Of a DNA stretch of 14,199 nt, positions 6,571 to 13,134 are shown in pieces (the first letter of the stretch is position 1; every line of letters begins with the position of its first letter). Position numbers and translations under genes: made by a program. Origin of the DNA: Deltaproteobacteria bacterium (GTDB taxonomy: Bacteria > Desulfobacterota > Desulfobacteria > Desulfobacterales > JAFDCJ01); the NCBI GenBank assembly GCA_024277475.1, contig JAJRVC010000322.1, forward strand, positions 1-14,199, read 5' to 3'. The notes beneath the pieces are model-generated. The model searched no databases. It saw only the letters and a program-made list of their open reading frames with translations, and was not told the DNA's origin.

Positions 6571-6810
6571 TCATAATCTTTCTCCGAGATATGCTTTTTG
6601 CTCCTTTTTCGTGGCTTTCCTTGCAGAAATAATCCTAATACCTGTTCCGGCCTTTCGTAATATATGGCTCACCACCAAAACTCGAAGTCGGTAACTGTGT
6701 CCCAACATCAAGAATCTATCTTCAGATTCTGAGTGGTCAAGATCGTAATATTCGATGGCATGTTCATCAAAGAAAACCGTTTGAGCCTCCTCAAATGATA
6801 GCAGGTTCAT
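6571..6810 (-). CDS. N-terminally truncated BrnT (DUF497) toxin
   Basis: This 79-residue frame matches the BrnT family from SFEEAQTVFFDEHAIEYYDLDHSE through EDRFLMLGHSYRLRVLVVSH to GIRIISARKATKKEQKAY. The usual first about 15-18 residues (a W-D-x-x-K segment and the K-H pair ahead of the SFEEA block) are absent. They are replaced by MNLL, with a stop codon a few codons upstream in frame. It begins inside the toxin gene through an ATGA overlap (6807-6810). BrnT is an RNase toxin normally paired with BrnA encoded just downstream. No brnA is present; the next 93 bp run into the convergent IclR gene. The product is probably inactive or has a changed role. It could also be annotated as a pseudogene. 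Confidence 0.75.
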   Translation of the reverse strand: MNLLSFEEAQTVFFDEHAIEYYDLDHSESEDRFLMLGHSYRLRVLVVSHILRKAGTGIRIISARKATKKEQKAYLGERL

Positions 6811-7142
6811 ATTTTTGAACGGATGAGCCTATTCAATAAAATATCTTCAATATTTTGACGTGAATCCAATACAGAAAGCACGTACACATATTTTTCTGAT
6901 ATTCTATACAGGATTCTCCAAGGCGGTATAACCAGTTCACGATACTGCAAAATACCATGATCTCGTAGCTCTGGTACGATGCGGCCTCTATCGGGAAAGG
7001 TGTAAAGGCTGGATGCGTTTTGTTTTAATTTTTTGTATATTTTTAGGGCGTTAGATGGACTATCAACCGCGATATATTCGATAATACTTTTCAAGTCATT
7101 CTCAGCTATTTTGGACCAGGCAACTTCATGATTCTTGTTCAT
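6807..7142 (-). CDS. ParE/RelE-superfamily toxin
   Basis: This 111-residue protein has the compact ParE/RelE fold pattern: VAWSKIAENDLKSIIEYIA, an alpha-helical NALKIYKKLKQNASSL, the family block FPDRGRIVPEL, YRELVIPPWRILYRI, and the terminal strand VYVLSVLDSRQNIEDIL. These toxins either poison DNA gyrase (ParE) or cleave mRNA on the ribosome (RelE). The RIVPEL and YREL pattern points toward ParE, but the target cannot be settled by eye. Its start overlaps the antitoxin stop by ATGA (7139-7142), coupling the two. Its own stop overlaps the BrnT-like frame the same way. Confidence 0.88.
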   Translation of the reverse strand: MNKNHEVAWSKIAENDLKSIIEYIAVDSPSNALKIYKKLKQNASSLYTFPDRGRIVPELRDHGILQYRELVIPPWRILYRISEKYVYVLSVLDSRQNIEDILLNRLIRSKI

Positions 7143-7420
7143 TTCAATTTTTCTTTCAGAATATTATCAATATTTTCAAAAACCTCCTGCTGAGATTTTA
7201 ACTTCCCATCCCGTATTTCCTCTTCAGCTTGGGAAATTAATTTCAACATCCCGATAGCATTCCGCATATCTTCATAACTTTTAGGATCTTGTAAAATGGC
7301 TCTTGGTTCTCCATTTTGAGTAATGATAACGGGACGATGCGTTTCATTGATTTGTTTTAACAGATCGGCTGCTCTTGATTTAAGGTAGGTAACTGGTCTT
7401 ATATCTTGTGAAATATTCAT
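7139..7420 (-). CDS. Phd/YefM-family antitoxin
   Basis: The ATG at 7420-7418 is preferred because GGAGG (7433-7429) lies 8 nt before it. A GTG three codons earlier overlaps that site and is not a credible start. The 93-residue protein has the Phd/YefM DNA-binding half (IRPVTYLKSRAADLLKQI, then RPVIITQNGEPRAIL) and a charged C-terminal helix for toxin binding (KSQQEVFENIDNILKEKLK). It should neutralise the toxin encoded next and repress the operon through the dyad at 7433-7462. Confidence 0.9.
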   Translation of the reverse strand: MNISQDIRPVTYLKSRAADLLKQINETHRPVIITQNGEPRAILQDPKSYEDMRNAIGMLKLISQAEEEIRDGKLKSQQEVFENIDNILKEKLK

Positions 7421-7432
7421 TTTTAACACCTC

Positions 7433-7462
7433 CGGTCTCTTTATAGTACCAAATAAAGACCG
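7433..7462 (-). promoter_or_regulatory. Operator dyad over the toxin-antitoxin promoter
   Basis: On the minus strand CGGTCTTTAT is followed, after a short spacer, by its inverse ATAAAG-GA-GACCG, perfect but for two inserted bases. It lies within and beside the promoter formed by TTGACA (7469-7464) and TATAAA (7445-7440) with an 18-bp spacer. This is the usual layout for autoregulation by an antitoxin. Confidence 0.6.
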
Positions 7463-7469
7463 TTGTCAA
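7440..7469 (-). promoter_or_regulatory. Promoter of the toxin-antitoxin operon
   Basis: Minus-strand TTGACA (7469-7464) and TATAAA (7445-7440) are spaced by 18 bp and sit 20 nt before the antitoxin ATG, allowing only a very short leader that contains the GGAGG site. Confidence 0.6.
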
Positions 7470-7513
7470 GCCATGATTTTAGTCGCACTCTGCTAACGAC
7501 CAGTATCACCTGA

Positions 7514-7530
7514 CCCAAGAGAATCTTAGG
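7514..7530 (-). terminator. Hairpin after the dehydrogenase gene
   Basis: On the minus strand CCTAAGA-TTC-TCTTGGG forms a 7-bp stem with one U-G pair, 20 nt after the stop of the zinc dehydrogenase gene. No T tract follows, so it is at best a weak terminator separating the metabolic operon from the toxin-antitoxin operon. Confidence 0.35.
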
Positions 7531-7549
7531 GACATTAAATTATAATTTT

Positions 7550-8788
7550 CTATCCTTCAACCAGCTCCAACTGTTTAAAAGATACGGCCGTCTTAACGGC
7601 GCGGTGTTTTTCTTTGGCCAGATTTACCTCAATCATTTCTTTAAAACTTTTCAGAGAAAATTTGTGGGTAACCATGCCGTTCAGCTCGATTTTACCCTCG
7701 CCAACCAAGTCCAAAGCGATGTCAAACATGTGCAGCCACTTTCCCTTGTAAGCGGCGTAGCCGCAGCCATAGACACCCTGGATCGTCTGTCGTTTGAGCC
7801 ATAAGGGAGTGAGGTCCAGTTTGACGTCATGCCAGATGCCTACCTGGCTAAGCGTACCGCCCGCTGTCAGACAACGCATAGCCATATTCAGCGTTTTGGG
7901 ACTTCCAACGGTATCGTATATCCGGGCAAAGCCTCCCATGAGAATATCCGGGCCCATCATCGGTTTATACCTGGCAGCTCCGGTTATTCGCACGGTGTTG
8001 GACAGTAAATCACCATCGCTGATTACCACATCTGCGCCTGCTCTTTTTGCTGATTCGGCTGCCGGAGTCGAAAGTTCGGATAGAGTGATATGGCAATCCA
8101 CCTCAAGGCCACGAATTGCCTTGAGCACCATTGTACCGATAACACCGCCGCCGATAATCAGCACTTTTTCCTTTTTTTGAGGCATGTTGCTGAAAACACT
8201 TTGCAGACCGACCGTAAGCGGTTCGATCAGGACACCCGTTTCAGGCGCTGTATCGCCAGGAAGTTTGAAAATCTGGCTTTTATGGGCTACAAAATAAGGT
8301 GCAAAACCGCCGCCGGTGTCGGCGCAAAGCCCGGTGATCATTCCCGCTGCCAGGTTGCCGTTGGCGTAGTTCTCACAATTGGCCACCAGGCCCTGTCGAC
8401 AGGCCGGACAGGGCGGATCAATTTCCCTGGCCGCGCAATTCAACGCCGGTGCCACGGTAACGATATCTCCGCTCTTGACTTCAGTTACACCCGATCCTAC
8501 CTCATCAATTCGACCACATATCTCATGGCCGATAATACAGGGAAAAGAGGTAAAGGGACTGGCGCTGGCGGATTCTTTGAGAAAAACTAGATTCAGATCA
8601 CTGGCGCAAAAACCACACAAGATATTCCGGACCTTGACCCACTCATTTGTCGGCAACTCGGGTTGCGGTAAATCGATAAGTTTAACGGTGGCCAGAGGCC
8701 CTTTATAAAACGGTTTGCGGCTGATCAGGCCGGCCGCCTTGAGCGCGATCCATTGGGGGACGGAAACTGAAAATTGCAGCGCTTGCAT
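7550..8788 (-). CDS. Zinc-dependent medium-chain alcohol dehydrogenase
   Basis: This 412-residue MDR-superfamily oxidoreductase is longer than the usual 340-380 residues because of an N-terminal extension. The catalytic zinc site is Cys61 (CGFCASD), His88-Glu89 (GHE) and Glu189 (IEPL). The structural zinc lobe has Cys118, Cys127, Cys130 and Cys138, with the first pair spread further apart than the classical spacing. The nucleotide-binding Rossmann motif GGGVIG is at 213-218. Such enzymes interconvert alcohols with aldehydes or ketones using NAD(P)H. The start ATG follows the stop of the ThDP enzyme by 3 nt, and its GGAG site lies in the last codons of that gene, so the two are translated together and probably act in one pathway. 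The substrate is unknown. Confidence 0.9.
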   Translation of the reverse strand: MQALQFSVSVPQWIALKAAGLISRKPFYKGPLATVKLIDLPQPELPTNEWVKVRNILCGFCASDLNLVFLKESASASPFTSFPCIIGHEICGRIDEVGSGVTEVKSGDIVTVAPALNCAAREIDPPCPACRQGLVANCENYANGNLAAGMITGLCADTGGGFAPYFVAHKSQIFKLPGDTAPETGVLIEPLTVGLQSVFSNMPQKKEKVLIIGGGVIGTMVLKAIRGLEVDCHITLSELSTPAAESAKRAGADVVISDGDLLSNTVRITGAARYKPMMGPDILMGGFARIYDTVGSPKTLNMAMRCLTAGGTLSQVGIWHDVKLDLTPLWLKRQTIQGVYGCGYAAYKGKWLHMFDIALDLVGEGKIELNGMVTHKFSLKSFKEMIEVNLAKEKHRAVKTAVSFKQLELVEG

Positions 8789-8791
8789 GGT

Positions 8792-10459
8792 TTACTCCAT
8801 TTTAAAACCTTCCACAAACTGCAGGGTTGCCGGGCTGACAACACCGGGATCGGTGATCACATTGATGCAGGCCGGTTTTCCCGATTCCAGGGATCGTTTG
8901 ACCGCTGGTACGATGTCTTCGTCCTTTTCTACAAATTCACCGTAACCTCCCAGGGCTTCGGCCATTTTCTCATAGTGCACGATGCCCAATTCCGAACCGC
9001 AAACACGCTCATTGCCATAGCAGATTTCCTGGCCGTGTTTGATCATGCCCCAGGCGCAGTCATTGTTGATGACGCAGACAAAGGGCAGATTGTGACGTAC
9101 AGCAGTATCAAACTCCATGGCATTGAGGCCGAATGACCCGTCGCCGTTGATAACCACAACAGTTTTGTCCGGCCGGGCAATCTTGGCGGCGATGGCAAAG
9201 GGAATGCCGGTTCCCAGACAACCGAACTGGCCGCCGGCCGAACCGATCACGCCGCTCCTTGCGGTGGCCCTCAGGGCCGTGAGCCCATAGTAGGTCGTAT
9301 CGCCGCCGTCGGCAACATAGATGGCATTATCACCGACCGCCTCTCTAACCCGGGCTACCATTCGGCCCGGATGGATCGGATCGGAAGGTTTTTGCCGGGC
9401 ATTGATTTCTTCCTGGACCATGGGCAGATAGGCTTCTTTAAGAAAATCCCGCCAGGCTCCGTGATCCCTCTTAGCGACGGCATCCGTCAGTTGGGCCAGT
9501 GTCAGGCCCAGATCACCCACAAGGCCCACGTCGGCGGCGCGGTTGCGGTCTATCTCGGCCGGATCGATGTCGACGCGCACCATCTTTGCCTGGGGGAAAA
9601 ACTGGCCGAACATCAGAAGCCAGTTAAACCGGACACCCAGGGCGATAACCAGATCGCTTTGGCTGAAAGCCGTCAGTATAGCCACCAAACCCCCATCCCA
9701 CAAAGAAAGTGGATGATTGTCAGGAAGCGCCCCCCGGCCGTTGTTTATCAGGGCAAAGGGAATTCCGGATGCGTCGATGAACTGCTGTAATTCTTTATCA
9801 CACCTGGAAAAGCCCACACCGCTGCCGGCAATAATAAAAGGCTTCTCGGCCCGGTTGATCAGGTCGGCAGCCGGTTTAATGAAAGCCGGATCGGGCCCCG
9901 GCTTTGGGGCGACACTGCCTTTTTGGGGCCACGCCAGTTCTTCCTCTTTCACGGTAACATTGAGAACATCCGGCGGCAGTTCCAGAAAAACCGGTCCCGG
10001 GCGGCCGGAAACAGCCCGGCGGAATGCAGCGAACAAATATTGCGGAATACGTTTGACATCCTGGCAGATATCATACCATTTCACCGTGGCTTTGATCATG
10101 TCTGCCTGGTTGATTTCCTGCAACGCGCCCAGGCCGCGGTCTTTTATTGGGGAGGTGCCCGCCAGTACCACCACCGGCGCATTTTCCTGGTAGGCATTGA
10201 CAATTCCAGTCAGTGTATTGGTAAACCCCGGGCCTGCGGTTACCAGACATACACCGGGTCTGCCGTCGTAAATGGACCAGGCGTGAGCCATCATGGCGGC
10301 TGCCTGTTCGTGTCTGACATCGATAAGTTTGACACCGTATTCGTAGAAGCCGTCGTATATACGATCGATATGCCCACCGGAAAGAGAAAAAACCACACCG
10401 ACTTGCTCCACTTCTTTCAAATACTTTGCCACCACATGCCCACCGTACAGTTCAGCCAT
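8792..10459 (-). CDS. ThDP-dependent lyase, acetolactate synthase/ILVBL/benzaldehyde lyase-like
   Basis: This 555-residue enzyme has the three domains of the family: pyrimidine-binding (1-165), central (about 190-325) and pyrophosphate-binding (about 365-545). Glu51 (RHEQAAA) is the cofactor-activating acid. The ThDP-metal motif begins with GDG (439-441) and ends with NN (465-466). The N-terminal part (SGGHID with His30, TAGPGFTNTLTGIVNAY, and GALQEINQ with Gln114) resembles benzaldehyde lyase, whose active site uses the equivalent His and Gln, and human ILVBL/HACL2, a 2-hydroxyacyl-CoA lyase, more than biosynthetic acetolactate synthase. No IlvN regulatory subunit is nearby. Likely chemistry is making or breaking a bond next to a 2-hydroxy carbonyl. 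AGGAGG lies 5 nt before the ATG. Confidence 0.85.
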   Translation of the reverse strand: MAELYGGHVVAKYLKEVEQVGVVFSLSGGHIDRIYDGFYEYGVKLIDVRHEQAAAMMAHAWSIYDGRPGVCLVTAGPGFTNTLTGIVNAYQENAPVVVLAGTSPIKDRGLGALQEINQADMIKATVKWYDICQDVKRIPQYLFAAFRRAVSGRPGPVFLELPPDVLNVTVKEEELAWPQKGSVAPKPGPDPAFIKPAADLINRAEKPFIIAGSGVGFSRCDKELQQFIDASGIPFALINNGRGALPDNHPLSLWDGGLVAILTAFSQSDLVIALGVRFNWLLMFGQFFPQAKMVRVDIDPAEIDRNRAADVGLVGDLGLTLAQLTDAVAKRDHGAWRDFLKEAYLPMVQEEINARQKPSDPIHPGRMVARVREAVGDNAIYVADGGDTTYYGLTALRATARSGVIGSAGGQFGCLGTGIPFAIAAKIARPDKTVVVINGDGSFGLNAMEFDTAVRHNLPFVCVINNDCAWGMIKHGQEICYGNERVCGSELGIVHYEKMAEALGGYGEFVEKDEDIVPAVKRSLESGKPACINVITDPGVVSPATLQFVEGFKME

Positions 10460-10562
10460 CTGAGCCTCCTTTTAGTTTTTTCTGAAAACGCTTCTATTTG
10501 AAGCTCCTCTTCGTAAGGGAGGAACTTGGATCATCAATACAATAGCGCTCCGCTAACGCTGC

Positions 10563-10574
10563 TTGATGCATCAA
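10563..10574. promoter_or_regulatory. Perfect 12-bp palindrome TTGATGCATCAA
   Basis: The palindrome lies about 104 nt upstream of the ThDP gene start, in its leader or promoter area, next to an eight-G run. It has the TTGAT/ATCAA arms of an FNR-type site but with only two bases between them instead of four, so FNR binding is unlikely; another operator is possible. Confidence 0.3.
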
Positions 10575-10926
10575 AGGGGGGGGCGAGATCCGCAAGAAAA
10601 GCAAAATTCGGAGAAGGGAATTCCATCATGGAGGATCTCCTACACGGTTAAATGCAGTCTTCTATTGCATTTACTGTAACCTGCGGAAATTTTTAAAAAA
10701 TGGGAGATTATCCAGATCCATACAGTTATCAATAACCTGTTGAAATGTCAATAACAATATTAGCAAACCCAGATGCTTGTAAAAGACAATTGGGCGCTTG
10801 ATCTGTGATTTAACAGGAGGTCGCCGATTTTGAGTATGACCCGGTTTTTGCCCGAAGCGCGGACGAGCCGGCACGATTGTTAACGAGGTGCTTAAAACAG
10901 TATCTCGCTGGAGGGATTATGCAGAT

Positions 10927-10962
10927 AAAGCGGGTGTCTCCCCATAAATTCTTAACCGCTTT
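10927..10962 (-). terminator. Possible terminator after tatA
   Basis: On the minus strand AAAGCGG (10962-10956) and CCGCTTT (10933-10927) form a 7-bp stem with a 22-nt loop, 51 nt after the tatA stop. The T tract is short (TTTAT), so strength is doubtful. Confidence 0.35.
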
Positions 10963-11013
10963 TTATCCATTTTATAGCAAACAATTCAGGATCGACTGGT
11001 TTACAGCAGCATT

Positions 11014-11199
11014 TCAGGATTTTTTTTCCTCTTCTTCTATCTTTTCAGGCTTTTTTTTTTCCTCTTCATCCGACGCGCCTTTAAAATTTCGAATGGCCTT
11101 GCCCATTCCGGCTCCAATTTCCGGTAATTTGCCGGCTCCAAAGATGATAAGGATAATCACTAATATTATGATAAGTTCCGGCATTCCTATTCCAAACAT
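11014..11199 (-). CDS. tatA: Twin-arginine translocase subunit TatA/TatE
   Basis: This 61-residue protein has the complete TatA pattern: a short N-terminus, one membrane helix (about 8-20, [13 protein letters not shown]), the hinge [10 protein letters not shown], an amphipathic helix ([11 protein letters not shown]), and a highly charged tail rich in Glu and Lys. TatA forms the channel through which folded proteins with twin-arginine signals, often cofactor-containing redox enzymes, cross the inner membrane. AGGAGG lies just before the ATG, within the 12-nt gap after the zinc-ribbon gene, so the two form an operon. No tatB or tatC is in the window. The length fits the small TatA/E forms of deltaproteobacteria. 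Confidence 0.93.
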   Translation of the reverse strand: MFGIGMPELIIILVIILIIFGAGKLPEIGAGMGKAIRNFKGASDEEEKKKPEKIEEEEKKS

Positions 11200-11211
11200 G
11201 TTACCTCCTAA

Positions 11212-11622
11212 TTACTCGGGCCTGGTTTGTTTGAGTTCATTTACAAGCTGCCCGAATTCTTTTGATTTTAGATACCGATCAACACTGCTTTGATAATCGA
11301 CCCATGTCTTCCAGGCATCGACCCAGGCCTCATTGTGCCAGTAGCAGTCGGGGTCTCCGGCTCCCTTGAGCCGTTCAATAAAGTCCAAATATTCATCCGA
11401 GCACCCTTCACAAAAATTATAAGGCACGGTCAGCTTGCGATGGTAACCGGTGCCGTCATCCGAACCCCGGTCAACCTGCGTGCCGCACTTCTCACATTTA
11501 AAGGCACATCGGGTGCACTGGAAGACCTTTCGTACGGCCAGAATTTTGCGCTTTTTAATTAATGCAACCTGTTTCTTTTCGACCAGGCCTTTCTTATTTT
11601 GGAACGATATAATATTTGCCAT
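11212..11622 (-). CDS. Cys-rich zinc-ribbon protein of unknown function
   Basis: This 136-residue protein has GGAG six nt before the ATG. A basic N-terminal third (KKKQVALIKKRK pattern) leads into a cysteine cluster: C36-x2-C39-x3-C43-x2-C46, then C71-x2-C74, with C93 further on. The spacing fits a zinc ribbon or rubredoxin-like knuckle. The C-terminal third is acidic and aromatic (WHNEAWVDAWKTWVDY) and helical. I do not recognise a named family. It is encoded directly upstream of tatA with a 12-nt gap, so a link to protein export or to a metal-containing Tat substrate is possible but not shown. No signal peptide or twin-arginine motif is seen, so it is probably cytoplasmic. Confidence 0.85.
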   Translation of the reverse strand: MANIISFQNKKGLVEKKQVALIKKRKILAVRKVFQCTRCAFKCEKCGTQVDRGSDDGTGYHRKLTVPYNFCEGCSDEYLDFIERLKGAGDPDCYWHNEAWVDAWKTWVDYQSSVDRYLKSKEFGQLVNELKQTRPE

Positions 11623-11748
11623 TTATCACTCCGATAGCCCAAAATCGGCTTATCCGGACTTTATTAGAAATGAACAAGATCATCGGACGTCCTGAATATA
11701 ACACCGGGTAATTTTCGTGTCAATCATTTCGAGTTTTAATTTACGGGG

Positions 11749-11788
11749 GTTGTGGGTTGTAAGCTGGATGTTGCAAGTTGTGGGTTGC
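11749..11788 (+). repeat. Imperfect 28-bp tandem repeat
   Basis: GTTGTGGGTTG occurs at 11749-11759 and 11777-11787, a period of 28 bp, within a stretch made of variations on GGTTGTAAG and GGATGTTGCAAG. It lies in the divergent gap before the MetE-like gene. With only two units it is not a CRISPR array. Confidence 0.5.
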
Positions 11789-11907
11789 AGGTTTTAGATG
11801 TTTTGCCACAATCTAAATCTTGCTAAACAAATTTCCCCGTGTTAATTCAAAAGTTTTGGGTGCAGGGGGAAACTGCAAGGTGTGCAGTTAAATAAGGAGT
11901 CTCGAAA

Positions 11908-12975
11908 ATGATCGAAACGTTTCAGGCCAACTGTCTTGCCACCCTGATCGGCAGTCTCCCGCTGACCGATCATGGGAAAGCCGGCGACCTGATAATGGAA
12001 TATACACCTGAAATCCCTTTCTGGGCACAACTTCCGGCGCATAAAGAAGAGGGGATGATGGTCCAGTTTACAGCGGGACTGCCGGGTTTTCACTATGATA
12101 ACGGCAAGGGTTTTGTCAATACGGACTGTGAATCCTATGATAATGATCTGCTGGAGTTTTTTGAAGATTACATGGCGGTGATTGAGGGGGAAATCGAACT
12201 TGAAACCTCTCGATTTGCCTTGAAAGAGGACAGTGCCGGGGGATTTTTTGTGCTTTTGGACCGTCTTAAAACGCTCGCCCCCCCCCCCGTAGCCGTGAAA
12301 GGTCAAATTACCGGCCCGTTCACCTTAGGGACCGGTATTGTCGATCAGAATAAGCGACCTATTTTTTATGATACTCAATTAAGAGATACTGCGGTTAAAC
12401 TATTGGCCCTGAAAGCACGCTGGCAGGTACGCCGACTTTTGCTGGGCCGGCGGCCGGTGATGATTTTTTTTGACGAACCAGCCTTGGCGGGGGTCGGTTC
12501 CTCGGAGTTTACCAGCATTTCCAATGCGGAGATCCGCCAGTGTTTTGAGGAAGTTTTCGAAGCCGTCCACCTGGAAGGCGGGCTTGCCGGAGTTCATATC
12601 TGTGCCAATACCGACTGGTCACTGGTACTTGAATCCTCGGTCGATATTGTCAGTTTTGACGCCCACGCCTATTTCGACCGCTTTATTCTTTATCCCGATC
12701 AGATAAAAAAATTTCTCGAATCCGGTAAAATCCTGGCGTGGGGAATTGTGCCGACCCTGAATGTCGAGCAACTTGAAAAAGAATCGGTTCCCTCATTGCT
12801 GGGCCAGTGGGATGAGCAGGTTAAACAGCTTGAATCGCTTGGAATAGACGCACAACAACTGACCGCCCAATCCCTGATTACACCCAGTTGCGGCACCGGG
12901 TCTTTGAGCCTTGATCTTGCCGAAAAGGTGCTTAGATTGACCCGGGATATATCGCAGGAAATACGAAATCGGTAG
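11908..12975 (+). CDS. MetE-like/UroD-superfamily methyltransferase without folate domain
   Basis: This 355-residue protein starts at an ATG with AAGGAG 8 nt upstream. It resembles the C-terminal catalytic barrel of cobalamin-independent methionine synthase. The zinc ligands appear as His230-x-Cys232 (VHICANTDW) and Cys328 (PSCGTGS), and the family's Glu ligand position looks to be Asp251 (VSFDAHA). DEPAL (189-193) is the substrate-binding acid segment. The N-terminal folate-binding half of full MetE (about 750 residues) is absent, as in core-MetE proteins thought to take methyl groups from a corrinoid protein. Likely role: methyl transfer from a corrinoid to a thiol such as homocysteine. An 11-C run (12278-12288) encodes Ala-Pro-Pro-Pro. 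It could instead be a UroD-like corrinoid methyltransferase. Confidence 0.75.
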   Translation: MIETFQANCLATLIGSLPLTDHGKAGDLIMEYTPEIPFWAQLPAHKEEGMMVQFTAGLPGFHYDNGKGFVNTDCESYDNDLLEFFEDYMAVIEGEIELETSRFALKEDSAGGFFVLLDRLKTLAPPPVAVKGQITGPFTLGTGIVDQNKRPIFYDTQLRDTAVKLLALKARWQVRRLLLGRRPVMIFFDEPALAGVGSSEFTSISNAEIRQCFEEVFEAVHLEGGLAGVHICANTDWSLVLESSVDIVSFDAHAYFDRFILYPDQIKKFLESGKILAWGIVPTLNVEQLEKESVPSLLGQWDEQVKQLESLGIDAQQLTAQSLITPSCGTGSLSLDLAEKVLRLTRDISQEIRNR

Positions 12976-12980
12976 TCCTG

Positions 12981-13069
12981 TCGCATGGGGCATAGAGGGC
13001 AGAAGGCGTGGAGCACAGAGAAATGTTTTTTTTCTTAACTCTGAACGTTGAACCCTTAACCTATGAACG
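12981..13069 (+). repeat. Degenerate heptamer-type intergenic repeats
   Basis: After the MetE-like gene come GCATGGG and GCATAGA followed by GGCAGAAGGCGTGGAGCAC, and then CTGAACG, TTGAACC, CTTAACC and TATGAACG (13041-13069), a near-perfect 7-bp period. From memory such runs are common between genes in Desulfobacterales; their function is unknown. Confidence 0.5.
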
Positions 13070-13134
13070 GTTACAGGAATAGTTAATACAATAACAATAA
13101 CTACTTAATAATATAGAAAATAGTGAGGTATTCG

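Larger units (their letters stand above)
10460..11013. other. Leader of the ThDP operon and 3' region of tatA, rich in inverted repeats
   Basis: No gene is seen; short frames here lack ribosome sites and protein-like sequence. Elements visible include a perfect palindrome TTGATGCATCAA (10563-10574), an eight-G run (10576-10583), a distant pair GAGATCC/GGATCTC (10585-10591 and 10633-10639) and the imperfect dyad CAGTTATCAATAACCTG (10723-10739). They suggest a structured or regulated leader for the minus-strand ThDP gene. No ThDP-riboswitch core is recognisable. Confidence 0.5.

Noticed and set aside
8090..8590. Plus-strand frames over the dehydrogenase and ThDP genes
   Set aside because: They are antisense shadows of two well-supported enzymes.
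10460..10870. ThDP riboswitch ahead of the ThDP enzyme gene
   Set aside because: The conserved CTGAGA and distal core segments of the riboswitch are not seen, and the enzyme uses rather than makes ThDP.
10671..10874. Minus-strand 67-codon frame with a hydrophobic stretch
   Set aside because: It has no ribosome site or family resemblance, and its composition looks like a chance frame in a leader region.
11749..11788. Possible CRISPR array
   Set aside because: There are only two imperfect units with no unique spacers between them, so it is a degenerate tandem repeat.
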